Source: Rhodothermales bacterium
GTDB lineage: Bacteria; Bacteroidota; Rhodothermia; Rhodothermales; VXPQ01
Assembly: GCA_022821845.1 (NCBI GenBank)
Contig: JAJECT010000005.1
Location: 41,322-105,321, forward strand
DNA: 64,000 nucleotides
Direction: 5' to 3'
Shown here piece after piece: positions 54,401 to 62,800 of the stretch. Each line of letters begins with the position of its first letter. Positions within the stretch are counted from its first letter, which is position 1. A model generated the notes under the pieces. That model was given only the letters and a program-made list of their open reading frames with translations. It was not told the DNA's origin and did not search any database. A program made the translations under genes and the position numbers.

Positions 54401-54812
54401 AGACGTGTTTACGCCCGAGGAGCTGGCCTCCTCCGTTGCGCGCCACGCCTATACGCTGGCCACCTCGTATGTCGAAAACCTTGGCGACGGCGGGTTCGCC
54501 CTGCGCCCCTTGCCGTTCGAGGCGCAACGCACGCCGATCTATGCGCTCGCTGCCGGAGACTTCGACGAAGACAGCGCCCGCGATCTCTTGCTGGCCGGAA
54601 ATTTCCATGCGGCCAAGCCCGAGCTCGGACGGATGGATGCGGGCTATGGCCTGTTTCTGCGCGGGGACGGCGCAGGCGCGTTTTCGCCCGTTCCCATGGC
54701 CGTCAGCGGTTTCCGCGCGCCGGGCCAGGCGCGGGACATGGCGCTTGTGGGAGAAGGGCTTGTCGCGATCGCCTTCAACGACGGTCCCGTGCACCTGATT
54801 TCGGTACGGTGA
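51468..54812 (+). CDS. FG-GAP/VCBS-repeat lipoprotein with ASPIC/UnbV domains (first of two)
   Basis: A 1114-residue lipoprotein (signal with lipobox CAGC, about residue 27). Two halves repeat the same plan: Ca2+-binding propeller-type motifs such as DLNGDGLRDLVLTAN, DVNGDGLPDIYICRSG, DYDRDGDLDMYLVN and DMDNDGRTDLYVTD, then an ASPIC/UnbV-type beta segment (VDSVEARWPDGRRQVLEQPAINSVLTLRQ). The second half has more propeller repeats (DVDGDGLDDVYVGGA, DADGDGDRDLYVASGG). Such proteins often lie beside SusC/SusD-type genes in Bacteroidota, are surface exposed, and have no settled function; glycan binding or attachment is likely. Its stop overlaps the next ATG. Confidence 0.88.
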   Translation: MAKYIHGPARGALFLVLLIAGGFCAGCSGPQETPPGDRLFTLLPSSWTGVRFENRLRPTESFNVFTYRNYFNGGGVGIADLNGDGLRDLVLTANQAPDRLYLNKGGFRFEDATSRAGMESGRGWSTGVSIADVNGDGLPDIYICRSGSAAGADRANLLFVHTGSNDEGVPRFEERAADYGLDDTGFSVHAAFLDYDRDGDLDMYLVNNSPREVSSFGLQNIRDSRHEGGGDKLYRNDGGVFVDASAEAGIYGSEIAFGLDVVASDFDADGWLDLYVSNDFFERDYFYRNSGDGTFAEALETHFPHVSLSSMGNDAADMDNDGRTDLYVTDMLPQDEYRLKTTGSHESWDIYQDKVARGFYHQFTRNTLQRNLGGGAFSDIAPMAGVEATDWSWSALLVDLDLDGHKDILVTNGVYRDVIDQDFMAFFAGEIQRMARERADKLDYLELLERMPSEPIPNVAFRGNGDRTFTDKTAEWGLDAPAFSNGAAYGDLDNDGDPDLVINNIDEEVFIYRNEADTLHAHRFLQVALAGEGANRFGVGARVTVWQGAVPLVQEQMPSRGFQSTVDHVLTFGLGTGAVDSVEARWPDGRRQVLEQPAINSVLTLRQAEAGAAPFDAFLDASPESSPRFADVTQASGLAFAHAENAFVDFEREPLPLRMLSTEGPRLAVGDVDGDGLDDVYVGGAKGSPGGLFRQRPGGRFEALDAAPFVADALSEDVDAAFFDADGDGDRDLYVASGGSEYSELAPALRDRLYLNDGAGRFAKAPAALPSLYASSACVLPADYDGDGDLDLFVGARSIPWQYGLAPTSALLRNDGRGRFTDITEEAAPALRRIGMVTDAAWFDANADARPDLVVVGEWMPVTLFLNEGTLVPQSGNGLDSTHGWWNRLLVEDMDGDGDMDFVVGNLGLNTPLHASETAPLTMHVNDFDRNGRIDQVISLYRNGTRYPMALRQDLFRQLPMLAQRFPRFADYAGTPLEDVFTPEELASSVARHAYTLATSYVENLGDGGFALRPLPFEAQRTPIYALAAGDFDEDSARDLLLAGNFHAAKPELGRMDAGYGLFLRGDGAGAFSPVPMAVSGFRAPGQARDMALVGEGLVAIAFNDGPVHLISVR

Positions 54813-57800
54813 TGCGCTCCGGCTTCTTCATACGACGGTCCGCGCTCGTTCGGCTTGCCCGCGCAGGGAGCGCCGCCCTGCTGGCCGCATGGCTTGCGGG
54901 GTGCAGCGAGGACGCGCTGTTCAGGCGGCTTCCGCCCGAGGCGACAGGCATTGCATTTCGCAACGACCTGCCTGCGGACACCTCGTTCAACATCCTCAAT
55001 TATTTGTATTACTACGATGGCGGCGGCGTGGCGGCGGGCGACGTGAACGGGGACGGGCTCGTCGATCTGTATTTCACGGCGAATGCGTCGGCGAACCGGT
55101 TGTACCTGAATCGGGGAGATTTTCGGTTCGAGGACGCGACGGAAGCGGCGGGCGTGGCGGGCAAGGGGGACTGGAGCAAGGGGGTGGCCATGGCGGACGC
55201 GAACGGAGACGGGCTGCTTGACCTGTACGTGTCCAACGTGGCGTACCTCGACAAGCAGGGCCGCAACGAGCTCTTCGTCAACAACGGGGATGGCACGTTC
55301 ACAGATCGGGCGGCGGAGTATGGCCTGGCGCACGAAGGCTTTTCCACGCAGGCGGCGTTTTTCGACTACGACGGGGACGGGGACCTGGACATGTACCTGC
55401 TCAATCATTCCCTGCATATCGAGGATACGTACGGTCCCGACACGCTTCGATACGAACGCCACCCCCGGGCGGGGGACAAACTTTTTCGGAACGAAGGCGC
55501 CTTTTTCGCCGACGTCAGCGAGGCGGCCGGGATATACGGGGGGCGCATCGGGTACGGGCTGGGCGTGGCCATCAGCGACCTGGACAACGATGGATGCCCG
55601 GATATCTATGTCTCCAACGATTTTCACGAGCACGATTATTTGTACTACAACAACTGCGACGGCACGTTTACGGAGTCGATCCGGACGGCCATGGGGCATG
55701 TGAGCCGCGCCTCCATGGGCAACGACGCGGCGGATTTCAATAACGACGGGCGTATCGATATCGTCGTGCTGGACATGCTTCCGGAGCGTCAGGAATACCG
55801 CAACCGGTCGGATGTGGGCGAGCCGCAGGAACTGTACGACCTCAAGCGCCGGTTCGGATACCATCATCAGGCGGCGCGCAACACGTTGCAACTCAACCGC
55901 GGGGGCCGCCGCTTCAGCGAAATCGCCTATCTGGCGGGGATCGAGGCCACCGACTGGAGCTGGGGAAGCCTTTTCGCCGATTTCGACCACGACGGGCGGC
56001 AGGATCTGTTCGTGACCAATGGCATTCCGCGTCGCCCGAACGATATGGATTACGTGCAATTCGTTGCGTCGCCGGGCAGGCAGGCTGCGCTTTCGCGCCC
56101 GATTACCTCAGAAACGCATGCCTGGATCGAACGCATGCCCGTGGTGCGCATCGCCAATTACGCTTTTCGCAACGAAGGGGACCTGGCTTTTTCGAACCAG
56201 ACGCACGCCTGGGGCCTGCGCGATCCGGGTTTTTCCAACGGAGCGGCGTACGCAGACCTGGACAACGACGGGGACCTGGACCTGGCGGTGAATAATATCG
56301 ACGAACCTGCGGCGGTGTACGAAAACCGGGCGGAGCGTTTGCCGGATCGCCATTATTTGCAGGTGCGCCTTGCGGGAGACGGGGCGAATACGGGGGGCGT
56401 CGGCGCCCGGGTGATCCTCCGGCGCCAGGGCGAAACGAAGGTCCGGGAGCATATGCCTGTTCGGGGATGGCAATCGTCCGTGGACTCTCGCCTGCATCTG
56501 GGGCTTGGCGCCTGGACGAGCGTGGATACCCTGATGGTGGTATGGCCCGACGGCCGCCGCCAAACGTTGACCGATGTGGCGGCGGACCAGACGCTGACGC
56601 TGCGGCAAGAGGAGGCTACGGAAATCCATCGTCCCGCGCCCCTGCCGACGCCGCTTTTCGAGGAGGTTACGTCCTTGCTGAACGCGCATTTTCGGCACGA
56701 GGAAAATGTGTATTTCGATTTCAATCGGCGAGAGGGGCTCATGCCCCACAAACTATCGACCGAGGGGCCGGCCCTTGCGGCGGGCGACGTGAATGGAGAC
56801 GGGCGCACGGATGTGTTCGTGGGCGGCGCGAAACGGCAGGCGGCGCGCCTGTTCCTGCAACAGGACGACGGGCGTTTCGCGTCGGTTTCCGAAGCAGCGT
56901 GGCGGGCGGATAGCCTGCACGAAGACGTGGACGCCGCTTTTTTCGACGCCAATGGGGATGGGGCGCTGGACCTGTACGTCGTGAGCGGGGGCAACGAGTA
57001 CTGGGGGCAGGCCGACGCGTTGCTCGACCGCCTGTATCTTGGGGATGGCGCAGGCGGCTTTGTGCGCGACGCCCGCGCGTTGCCGCCCAGTTACGTCAAC
57101 GGATGCTGCGTGGCGCCCCGCGATTTCGATGGGGACGGGGACGTGGATTTGTTCGTGGGGGGGCGGGTAGCCGCCCGTCGCTACGGGGAGATTCCGCAGA
57201 GTGCGTTACTTGAAAACGACGGATCGGGCGTTTTCGCCGAGGTTACGGAGGCGTATGCTCCGGGGTTGTCCCGCGTCGGCATGGTGGGCGGGGCGGCGTG
57301 GGCCGATTACGACGGCGACGGGCAGGAGGACTTGATCGTGGCGGGCGAGTGGATGCCTGTGCGCGTGTTTGCGCGGCGCGGGGGGCGGTTCGAGGAACAG
57401 GCAGCCCTGGGCCTGGCGGGTTCCGAAGGCTGGTGGCAGAGCGTGGCGGTCGAGGATATGGACGCGGACGGCGATCCAGACCTGATCCTTGGGAATCTCG
57501 GGCGCAACTCGTCCGTGCGGGCGGCTCCGGAAGCGCCTGCGCTTATGTACGTCCGCGATTTCAACGGCGACGGAAATACGGATCATATTCTGACGGTCAT
57601 GCGAGATGGAGACCGGTATCCCGTCGCCACCCGCGACGAAATCATTCGGCAGATGCCTTCGCTCTTGCGTACGTTTCCGACGTACGCCGATTTCGGAGCG
57701 GGGCGCTACGAGGACCTGTTTACGGAGGACGAACGCGCCGATGCGCTCCTCCTGCAGGCGAACACGTTCGCCAGCGCATGGGCCGAAAACCTGGGCGAGG

Positions 57801-58189
57801 GGTCGTTCGCCCTGCATGAACTGCCCGTCGAGGCCCAGTTTGCACCGGTATACGCCATCCTTCCGGGGGATTTCGACGAAGACGGCCACAAAGACTTGAT
57901 TCTGGCCGGGAATTTCCATGGCGCGCGCCCTTCGCGGGGGCGCTACGACGCCAGCTATGGCCTTTTACTCCTCGGGGACGGGCAGGGCGGTTTCAAGGCG
58001 GTCGATCTGGCCGAGAGCAATCTCGCGCTGGAAGGGGAGGTGCGCGCCTTGCGCCTTGTTCCGCACGAGGGCGGTCCGTTGCTTTTCGCCGCCCGTAGCA
58101 ACGATACTTTGAAGGCGCTGCGTTGGCGCGCCGGTGTGTCCGGGATGACTCAGGATACTTCCGAAACGGTCGCAACCACGCTCCCATAG
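54812..58189 (+). CDS. FG-GAP/VCBS-repeat lipoprotein with ASPIC/UnbV domains (second of two)
   Basis: A 1125-residue paralogue of the preceding protein, with lipobox WLAGC (about residue 30). It has the same order of motifs: DVNGDGLVDLYFTAN, DANGDGLLDLYVSN, DYDGDGDLDMYLLNHS, the UnbV-like DTLMVVWPDGRRQTLTDVAADQTLTLRQEE near the middle, and further propeller repeats (DFDGDGDVDLFVGGR, DMDADGDPDLILGN). ATG 54812 overlaps the previous stop by one base (TGATG); a GTG at 54809 would add one residue. Tandem paralogues with coupled translation suggest a two-component surface complex. The 101-base gap after it holds only a short hairpin-like sequence. Confidence 0.88.
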   Translation: MRSGFFIRRSALVRLARAGSAALLAAWLAGCSEDALFRRLPPEATGIAFRNDLPADTSFNILNYLYYYDGGGVAAGDVNGDGLVDLYFTANASANRLYLNRGDFRFEDATEAAGVAGKGDWSKGVAMADANGDGLLDLYVSNVAYLDKQGRNELFVNNGDGTFTDRAAEYGLAHEGFSTQAAFFDYDGDGDLDMYLLNHSLHIEDTYGPDTLRYERHPRAGDKLFRNEGAFFADVSEAAGIYGGRIGYGLGVAISDLDNDGCPDIYVSNDFHEHDYLYYNNCDGTFTESIRTAMGHVSRASMGNDAADFNNDGRIDIVVLDMLPERQEYRNRSDVGEPQELYDLKRRFGYHHQAARNTLQLNRGGRRFSEIAYLAGIEATDWSWGSLFADFDHDGRQDLFVTNGIPRRPNDMDYVQFVASPGRQAALSRPITSETHAWIERMPVVRIANYAFRNEGDLAFSNQTHAWGLRDPGFSNGAAYADLDNDGDLDLAVNNIDEPAAVYENRAERLPDRHYLQVRLAGDGANTGGVGARVILRRQGETKVREHMPVRGWQSSVDSRLHLGLGAWTSVDTLMVVWPDGRRQTLTDVAADQTLTLRQEEATEIHRPAPLPTPLFEEVTSLLNAHFRHEENVYFDFNRREGLMPHKLSTEGPALAAGDVNGDGRTDVFVGGAKRQAARLFLQQDDGRFASVSEAAWRADSLHEDVDAAFFDANGDGALDLYVVSGGNEYWGQADALLDRLYLGDGAGGFVRDARALPPSYVNGCCVAPRDFDGDGDVDLFVGGRVAARRYGEIPQSALLENDGSGVFAEVTEAYAPGLSRVGMVGGAAWADYDGDGQEDLIVAGEWMPVRVFARRGGRFEEQAALGLAGSEGWWQSVAVEDMDADGDPDLILGNLGRNSSVRAAPEAPALMYVRDFNGDGNTDHILTVMRDGDRYPVATRDEIIRQMPSLLRTFPTYADFGAGRYEDLFTEDERADALLLQANTFASAWAENLGEGSFALHELPVEAQFAPVYAILPGDFDEDGHKDLILAGNFHGARPSRGRYDASYGLLLLGDGQGGFKAVDLAESNLALEGEVRALRLVPHEGGPLLFAARSNDTLKALRWRAGVSGMTQDTSETVATTLP

Positions 58190-58290
58190 CGCGTAAACGG
58201 GGAGATCAAGGATGCCCTTAATCAGGGTATATCCAATGCAGGTCATCTATGTTCTGGCTTGCCAGGGAGCATCCATATTTTCCGCCTTTC

Positions 58291-59511
58291 CTACACCTCC
58301 CCCAACCCCGCCGCCGCAACGCTGTCCCCCAGCGGCAGGCGTACGTCCCCCGGATGCACGACGTACCCCGGCAGGGCCGCTTCGCCCATGTTCCGCCGGA
58401 ATTCCCGGATGGAAGCCGCCATGGCGGGGTTGGGCGTGGCGGATAATTTCACCTCGATCGGCACGAGTTTTCCGCCGGTTTCAACCAGAAAATCCACCTC
58501 GTTCCCTGCTGCGGTTCTCCAGAACCAGATGCGGGCATCCATGCCCCGGTGCGTCAGGGTTTTGCATAGTTCGGAAAACACGGCTGTTTCCAGGATAGCG
58601 CCCCCCATAGGGCCCCGGGCGGCATGATCCGGTTCCTTGAGTCCAGCCAGATAGCACAGCGTACCGGTATCCGTGAAATACACTTTCGGCGTCTTGACGA
58701 GCCGCTTCCCCACATTGGCGAAATACGGATAGAGCACGACGACCTGGAACGTGGATTCCAGGATAGAAAGCCACGCCCGGACGGTGTTGACTGCGACGCC
58801 GAGGTCTCGCGAAATGTCGCTCAGGTTCAGCAGCTGGCCGCTTCGCGCCGCAAGCAATTGCAGGAAATGCTGGTACTGCCGCAGGTTGCCGATTTGCCGG
58901 ATCGTACGTATGTCCCGTTCGAGATAGGTCTGGATATAACTGGCGTGCCACATGGCGCCGTCTCGTTCGGGTTGCGCGGCGAGTTCCGGATATCCGCCGC
59001 GCAGGAGGCTTTTCCACAGCGCTCCAAACGCGAGCGGCGGGCCTGCGGAGGTTTCTCGCCCGGATTCCCATGGCAGGGGGCGGTGCGGCTGTTTTTCGAT
59101 TTCCCTTCTGGAAAGCGGCAGCAGGCGCAGCATGGCTGCGCGCCCCGCCAGCGATTCGGTGACGCTTTGCGCGAGCAACAGATTTTGCGATCCGGTGAGC
59201 AGGTATTGCCCGTTTTCAGCGCGGTTGGCGTCGATTTTTTCCTTTACGTAGGGCAGCAGGCCGGGCGCGTATTGCACTTCGTCGAAGAGAACCGGAGGGG
59301 CGTGTGCTTCGAGAAAGCCGCGGGGGTCTGCCGCGGCGGCGCGCTGCACGTCGGGCGGTTCGAGCGAAACGTATCCGTACCGTTCCCCAAAAAGATGCTT
59401 CAGGAGCGTGGTCTTGCCGGACTGGCGCGGCCCCGTCAGCACGACGGCCGGGAATTCGGAAGCCGCTTTTTTGAGAACGGGTTCCAGCGTTCGCGTAATG
59501 TAGCGGGACAT
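58291..59511 (-). CDS. AAA_14/DUF4143-family ATP-binding protein
   Basis: A 406-residue ATPase of the widespread AAA_14 + DUF4143 type. Walker A is TGPRQSGKTTLLKHLFG (about 28-44), Walker B VLFDEVQYAPGLL, sensor-like QYLLTGSQNLLL. The C-terminal DUF4143 domain contains a winged-helix-like NLSDISRDLGVAVNTVRAWLSILE and a nuclease-like core ending GNEVDFLVETGGKLVPIEVKLS (D...ExK). The biological role of this family is unsettled; genes are often sporadic and mobile. Start at 59511 (MSRYITRTLEPVL) is family-like; the longer upstream frame runs through a palindrome and is rejected. Confidence 0.88.
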   Translation of the reverse strand: MSRYITRTLEPVLKKAASEFPAVVLTGPRQSGKTTLLKHLFGERYGYVSLEPPDVQRAAAADPRGFLEAHAPPVLFDEVQYAPGLLPYVKEKIDANRAENGQYLLTGSQNLLLAQSVTESLAGRAAMLRLLPLSRREIEKQPHRPLPWESGRETSAGPPLAFGALWKSLLRGGYPELAAQPERDGAMWHASYIQTYLERDIRTIRQIGNLRQYQHFLQLLAARSGQLLNLSDISRDLGVAVNTVRAWLSILESTFQVVVLYPYFANVGKRLVKTPKVYFTDTGTLCYLAGLKEPDHAARGPMGGAILETAVFSELCKTLTHRGMDARIWFWRTAAGNEVDFLVETGGKLVPIEVKLSATPNPAMAASIREFRRNMGEAALPGYVVHPGDVRLPLGDSVAAAGLGEV

Positions 59512-59547
59512 GACGAAATAAGCGTGTGGATGACGGCGGATACGTGT

Positions 59548-59572
59548 AATTTTGCATTTAAAATGCAAAATT
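59548..59572. promoter_or_regulatory. Perfect palindrome upstream of the AAA_14 ATPase gene
   Basis: Ten-base arms AATTTTGCAT and ATGCAAAATT flank TTAAA, 37 bases before the ATPase start. A third TTGCAAAA-like half-site follows. The form and placement suggest a dimeric repressor site, possibly autoregulatory through the winged-helix part of the ATPase. Confidence 0.5.
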
Positions 59573-59595
59573 GCAAAAAAATGATAGCCCCAAGC

Positions 59596-59658
59596 CCCGA
59601 AATTTCCTTTGCCTTAATTATTTAATCTCGAAATTTCCGCGCCTTAGTATTTTAACCG
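59596..59658. repeat. Tandem ~30-bp direct repeat containing copy 2 of the AT-rich motif
   Basis: Two head-to-tail units (59596-59626 and 59627-59656) share CGAAATTTCC, CCTTA and a T/A-rich end. Bases 59612-59658 are the reverse complement of the motif at 47465-47511 (40 of 47 identical). The segment lies between the ATPase gene and the T9SS-sorted gene. Confidence 0.6.
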
Positions 59659-59760
59659 GGCTTGCTAAAAATCGTGCGCAGGGTGAAAACGGGGCCTGGG
59701 GTGCGCCTTTTCACGAATACAAGGATACCCTGATGTAATGCCCGTCAGTTCCGGTTTTCG

Positions 59761-59768
59761 TATCTTTG
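59761..59768 (+). promoter_or_regulatory. Bacteroidota-type promoter -7 element (TAnnTTTG)
   Basis: TATCTTTG matches the Bacteroidota sigma-ABfr -7 consensus exactly, 33 bases before the ATG at 59802. No clear -33 TTTG element is seen at the expected distance, so support is partial. Confidence 0.4.
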
Positions 59769-59801
59769 GCGTATAGCCCCTTCACGAACCGAGGCCCTTC
59801 G

Positions 59802-62800
59802 ATGAAACCGGGATTTCGGATTTTCGCCGCGCTCGCCCTTGCACTGTGCGCTGCGCCTGCGTATGGGCAGGTTTCGCCGCCTGCGCTGGATGCGGCGCGT
59901 AGCGCGCTGGACGACGCGCCGACGAGCAGGACCGAAGCCCCGGCATCCCGTACGGAAGGCGACAATGGGAAAATCGTAATTTGGAATCCCGAGAATAAGA
60001 TAAAGGAAGGAAAAAGCGCCTCCTGGACCGTAAGTCTTTTGAAGCAACCCACCGGCGACGTTACCGTAACGATCACGACAGCCACGCCCATTGTAATAGA
60101 TACCGACCCCGATGCGAACGGCAACCAAAACACGCTGATCTTTACGACCTCCGACTGGAACACCCGAAAAACCATCAGGGTAACGGCTCCGCACGACCAC
60201 AACAACGACGACGAGAGCGGTCTCATTAAGTACGAGGCAAAGGGCGGCGGCTACGATGGCAAGCGGGTTTGGATGAACATTCGCACCAAGGACGACGACG
60301 ACTTTCCAGAACTTAAGGTCGATATTACGAATCCCATCACGGAAGGCGAAACGGGAGAGATAACCTTTAGCCTGAGCAGGGCGCTGAGCCGCCGGATAGG
60401 TTTTTATATCGATACACTGAAAAGAGCGTGCGGCGGAGCGGGGCTCGCAGGCCAACCGTTACTAACCTGCCCGCCCGGTGCGCAAGCGGCGGATCGGAAA
60501 GAACTGGCTTTTTCCGGCCCAAATCCGAAGGCTACCCGTGTATACATCGACGCCGGGGACGTCACAAAAACCATTGCGATCGAGGCCCTGGCCGATACCG
60601 AACAGGAACCAACCGAAATCATTCTACTCAGGTTAAGGTTCCTGTTCTACGGTCATGGCGGCATACCCCAAAAGAATGTGTGCAGAGATTGCATAATCGA
60701 TCCGGCAACGCCTCCTTACGCCTACGCACATTACCACGTCGATGGCAAGCTGGATGGCGCTTTATGGCCCATCCAGATCAAGGACGACAGCCAGCAGATC
60801 ATGCTTCGGGCCAACCCGTCGCCCGTAATGGAAGGCGCCAAGGGTTTTTACCAGGCGAAGCTTGCGACCCAGCCAACCGCCGACGTTACCGTCACGGTGA
60901 GCGGCGCGTACGGCACGGACCTTACCGTAGATACGGACGACACGGCGAGCGGCGATCAGAACACGCTGACCTTCACCCGATCCAGCTGGAATGTCTGGCG
61001 GATGGTGGACGTAGCCGCTGGTCACGACGACGACATCCGTGACGAGACGGTTACGCTGACGCATACGGCGGCGGGCGGAGGCTACGACGGAAAGACGGCG
61101 GATATTGTCCTGAACATAGAGGACGACGATTTTGTTGGGATAACCGTTACGGCATCGAACGGGTCTACCGAAGTAAGCGAATCCGGGGCTACCGACACGT
61201 ATACCGTCGCGCTCGGCTCTCGTCCTGCGCACGAAGTGACGGTCAACTTACAAGCCACTGCCGGCGTAACCACAAACGACCAGCTGGGCCCCTCGGCGAC
61301 GCTACGCTTCCCTCCCGCCGCGTGGGATACCCCGCAAACGGTCACCGTCGCCGCCGTAGACGACGGCGCCGACAACCCCGGCGGCGGCCGCTCCGCAACG
61401 ATAACGCATACGTCTTCGTCGGCGGACGCCGCGTACCATGGCCTCTCCATCGACGACGTGTCGGTTACGATTATCGACGACGACCCCACCAAGGTTACGC
61501 TTTCGACGCCGGATGCGACCGCAACGGAGGGCGACCCAAGCGACCCGGCGGAGATTCGCCTGACGCTCAATCGGGGCCTTGTTGCCGGGGAGAAGCTGGA
61601 CATCCCGCTGCATTTTTCGAGAGGTACGCTGGGGACGGACTTTACCTTGTCCAAACCCGCCGAGGCAGGCGCCACGCTCGCCTCGAATACGGTTACGTTC
61701 ACAGGCCCGACAAGCGGAACGACCGCCCGCTTTGCAACGCTTGCCGTGACCGCCTTGAAAGACGCCGATACGCAGGACCAGACTATAAACGTCTCGATTC
61801 CCGCGTCGTCCGAGCGCGGTTCGCCGAAACTGGTCGCGACCGGGCTCGCAGGCGGCGCCATCGGAACGAGGACAGGCAGCGGCGACATTCTTTTTACGGA
61901 CCATGACGAACCCGTAGTCAGCTTTGCCACGCCCACGGCAAGGACAAGCGAGGCGGCAGGCACGGTCATCGTAACGATCAATATTGCTCCGCCCCCTTCC
62001 AAAGACCTCACGTTTCAAGACGCCTTCGAATTCTCGGGCACAGCGACCCCTGGCGAGGACTATGAATGGGCCGTGGGGGACTTGAGCAAAGCCGGAGCGT
62101 TTGCGATCTCCTCCCATAACCCCTCTATCGATATCCCCGTAACGATTATCGACGATCCGGTGGCCGAGGGGGACGAAACGCTCGTGATCACGCTAAAAGA
62201 CGGCGTCAACTATATCCCAGGCGCTCCGAACGTTCATACCTTAACCATTACGGATAACGACAAGGCGGGGGTTACGGTTGCTCCGCGCTCGCTTTCGCTC
62301 GCCGAAGGCGGGCCGCCAGGGAAGTACACCTTCGTGCTGGACACGGAGCCGAGCGGGGCGGTAACGGTTACGCCGACCTCGAGCGATCCGGGGGCCGTAA
62401 CGGTCGCGCCGGGGACGTTGAGGTTTGATCGCAGCACCTGGAGCGCGCCGCAGCCCGTTACGGTAACGGCCGTAGACGACGGAGACGCGGACAACGAAAA
62501 CGTAACGATTACGCACGCCATAAGCGGATACGCGGGGGTGCCGGACGGGCCGAAGGTTGTAGTTACGGTGGACGACGACGAAATTCCGACGGCGCCGGGC
62601 GTGGACGCCGGCAAGTTGAGCGTCGATCTCAAGGAAGGGGGGCCGAAAGATACCTATACGCTTGTCCTGCGCACGGACCCCGGCGGCGCGGTAACGGTAA
62701 CGCCAAGGTCGAGCGATCCGGGGGCCGTAACGGTTTCGGGGGCCTTGACGTTCGACAGTAGCAACTGGAACGAGGAGCAGACAGTAACCCTCGCCCCGCA

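Noticed and set aside
58200..58235. Hairpin-like GGATGCCCT/AGGGTATATCC after the second ASPIC/UnbV gene as another MITE end pair
   Set aside because: The outer ends are degenerate (GTATATCC rather than GTATCC) and no duplication flanks it; it could equally be a weak terminator.
59596..59658. Tandem 30-bp units considered as a CRISPR remnant
   Set aside because: There are only two adjoining units with no spacers between and no cas genes in the window.
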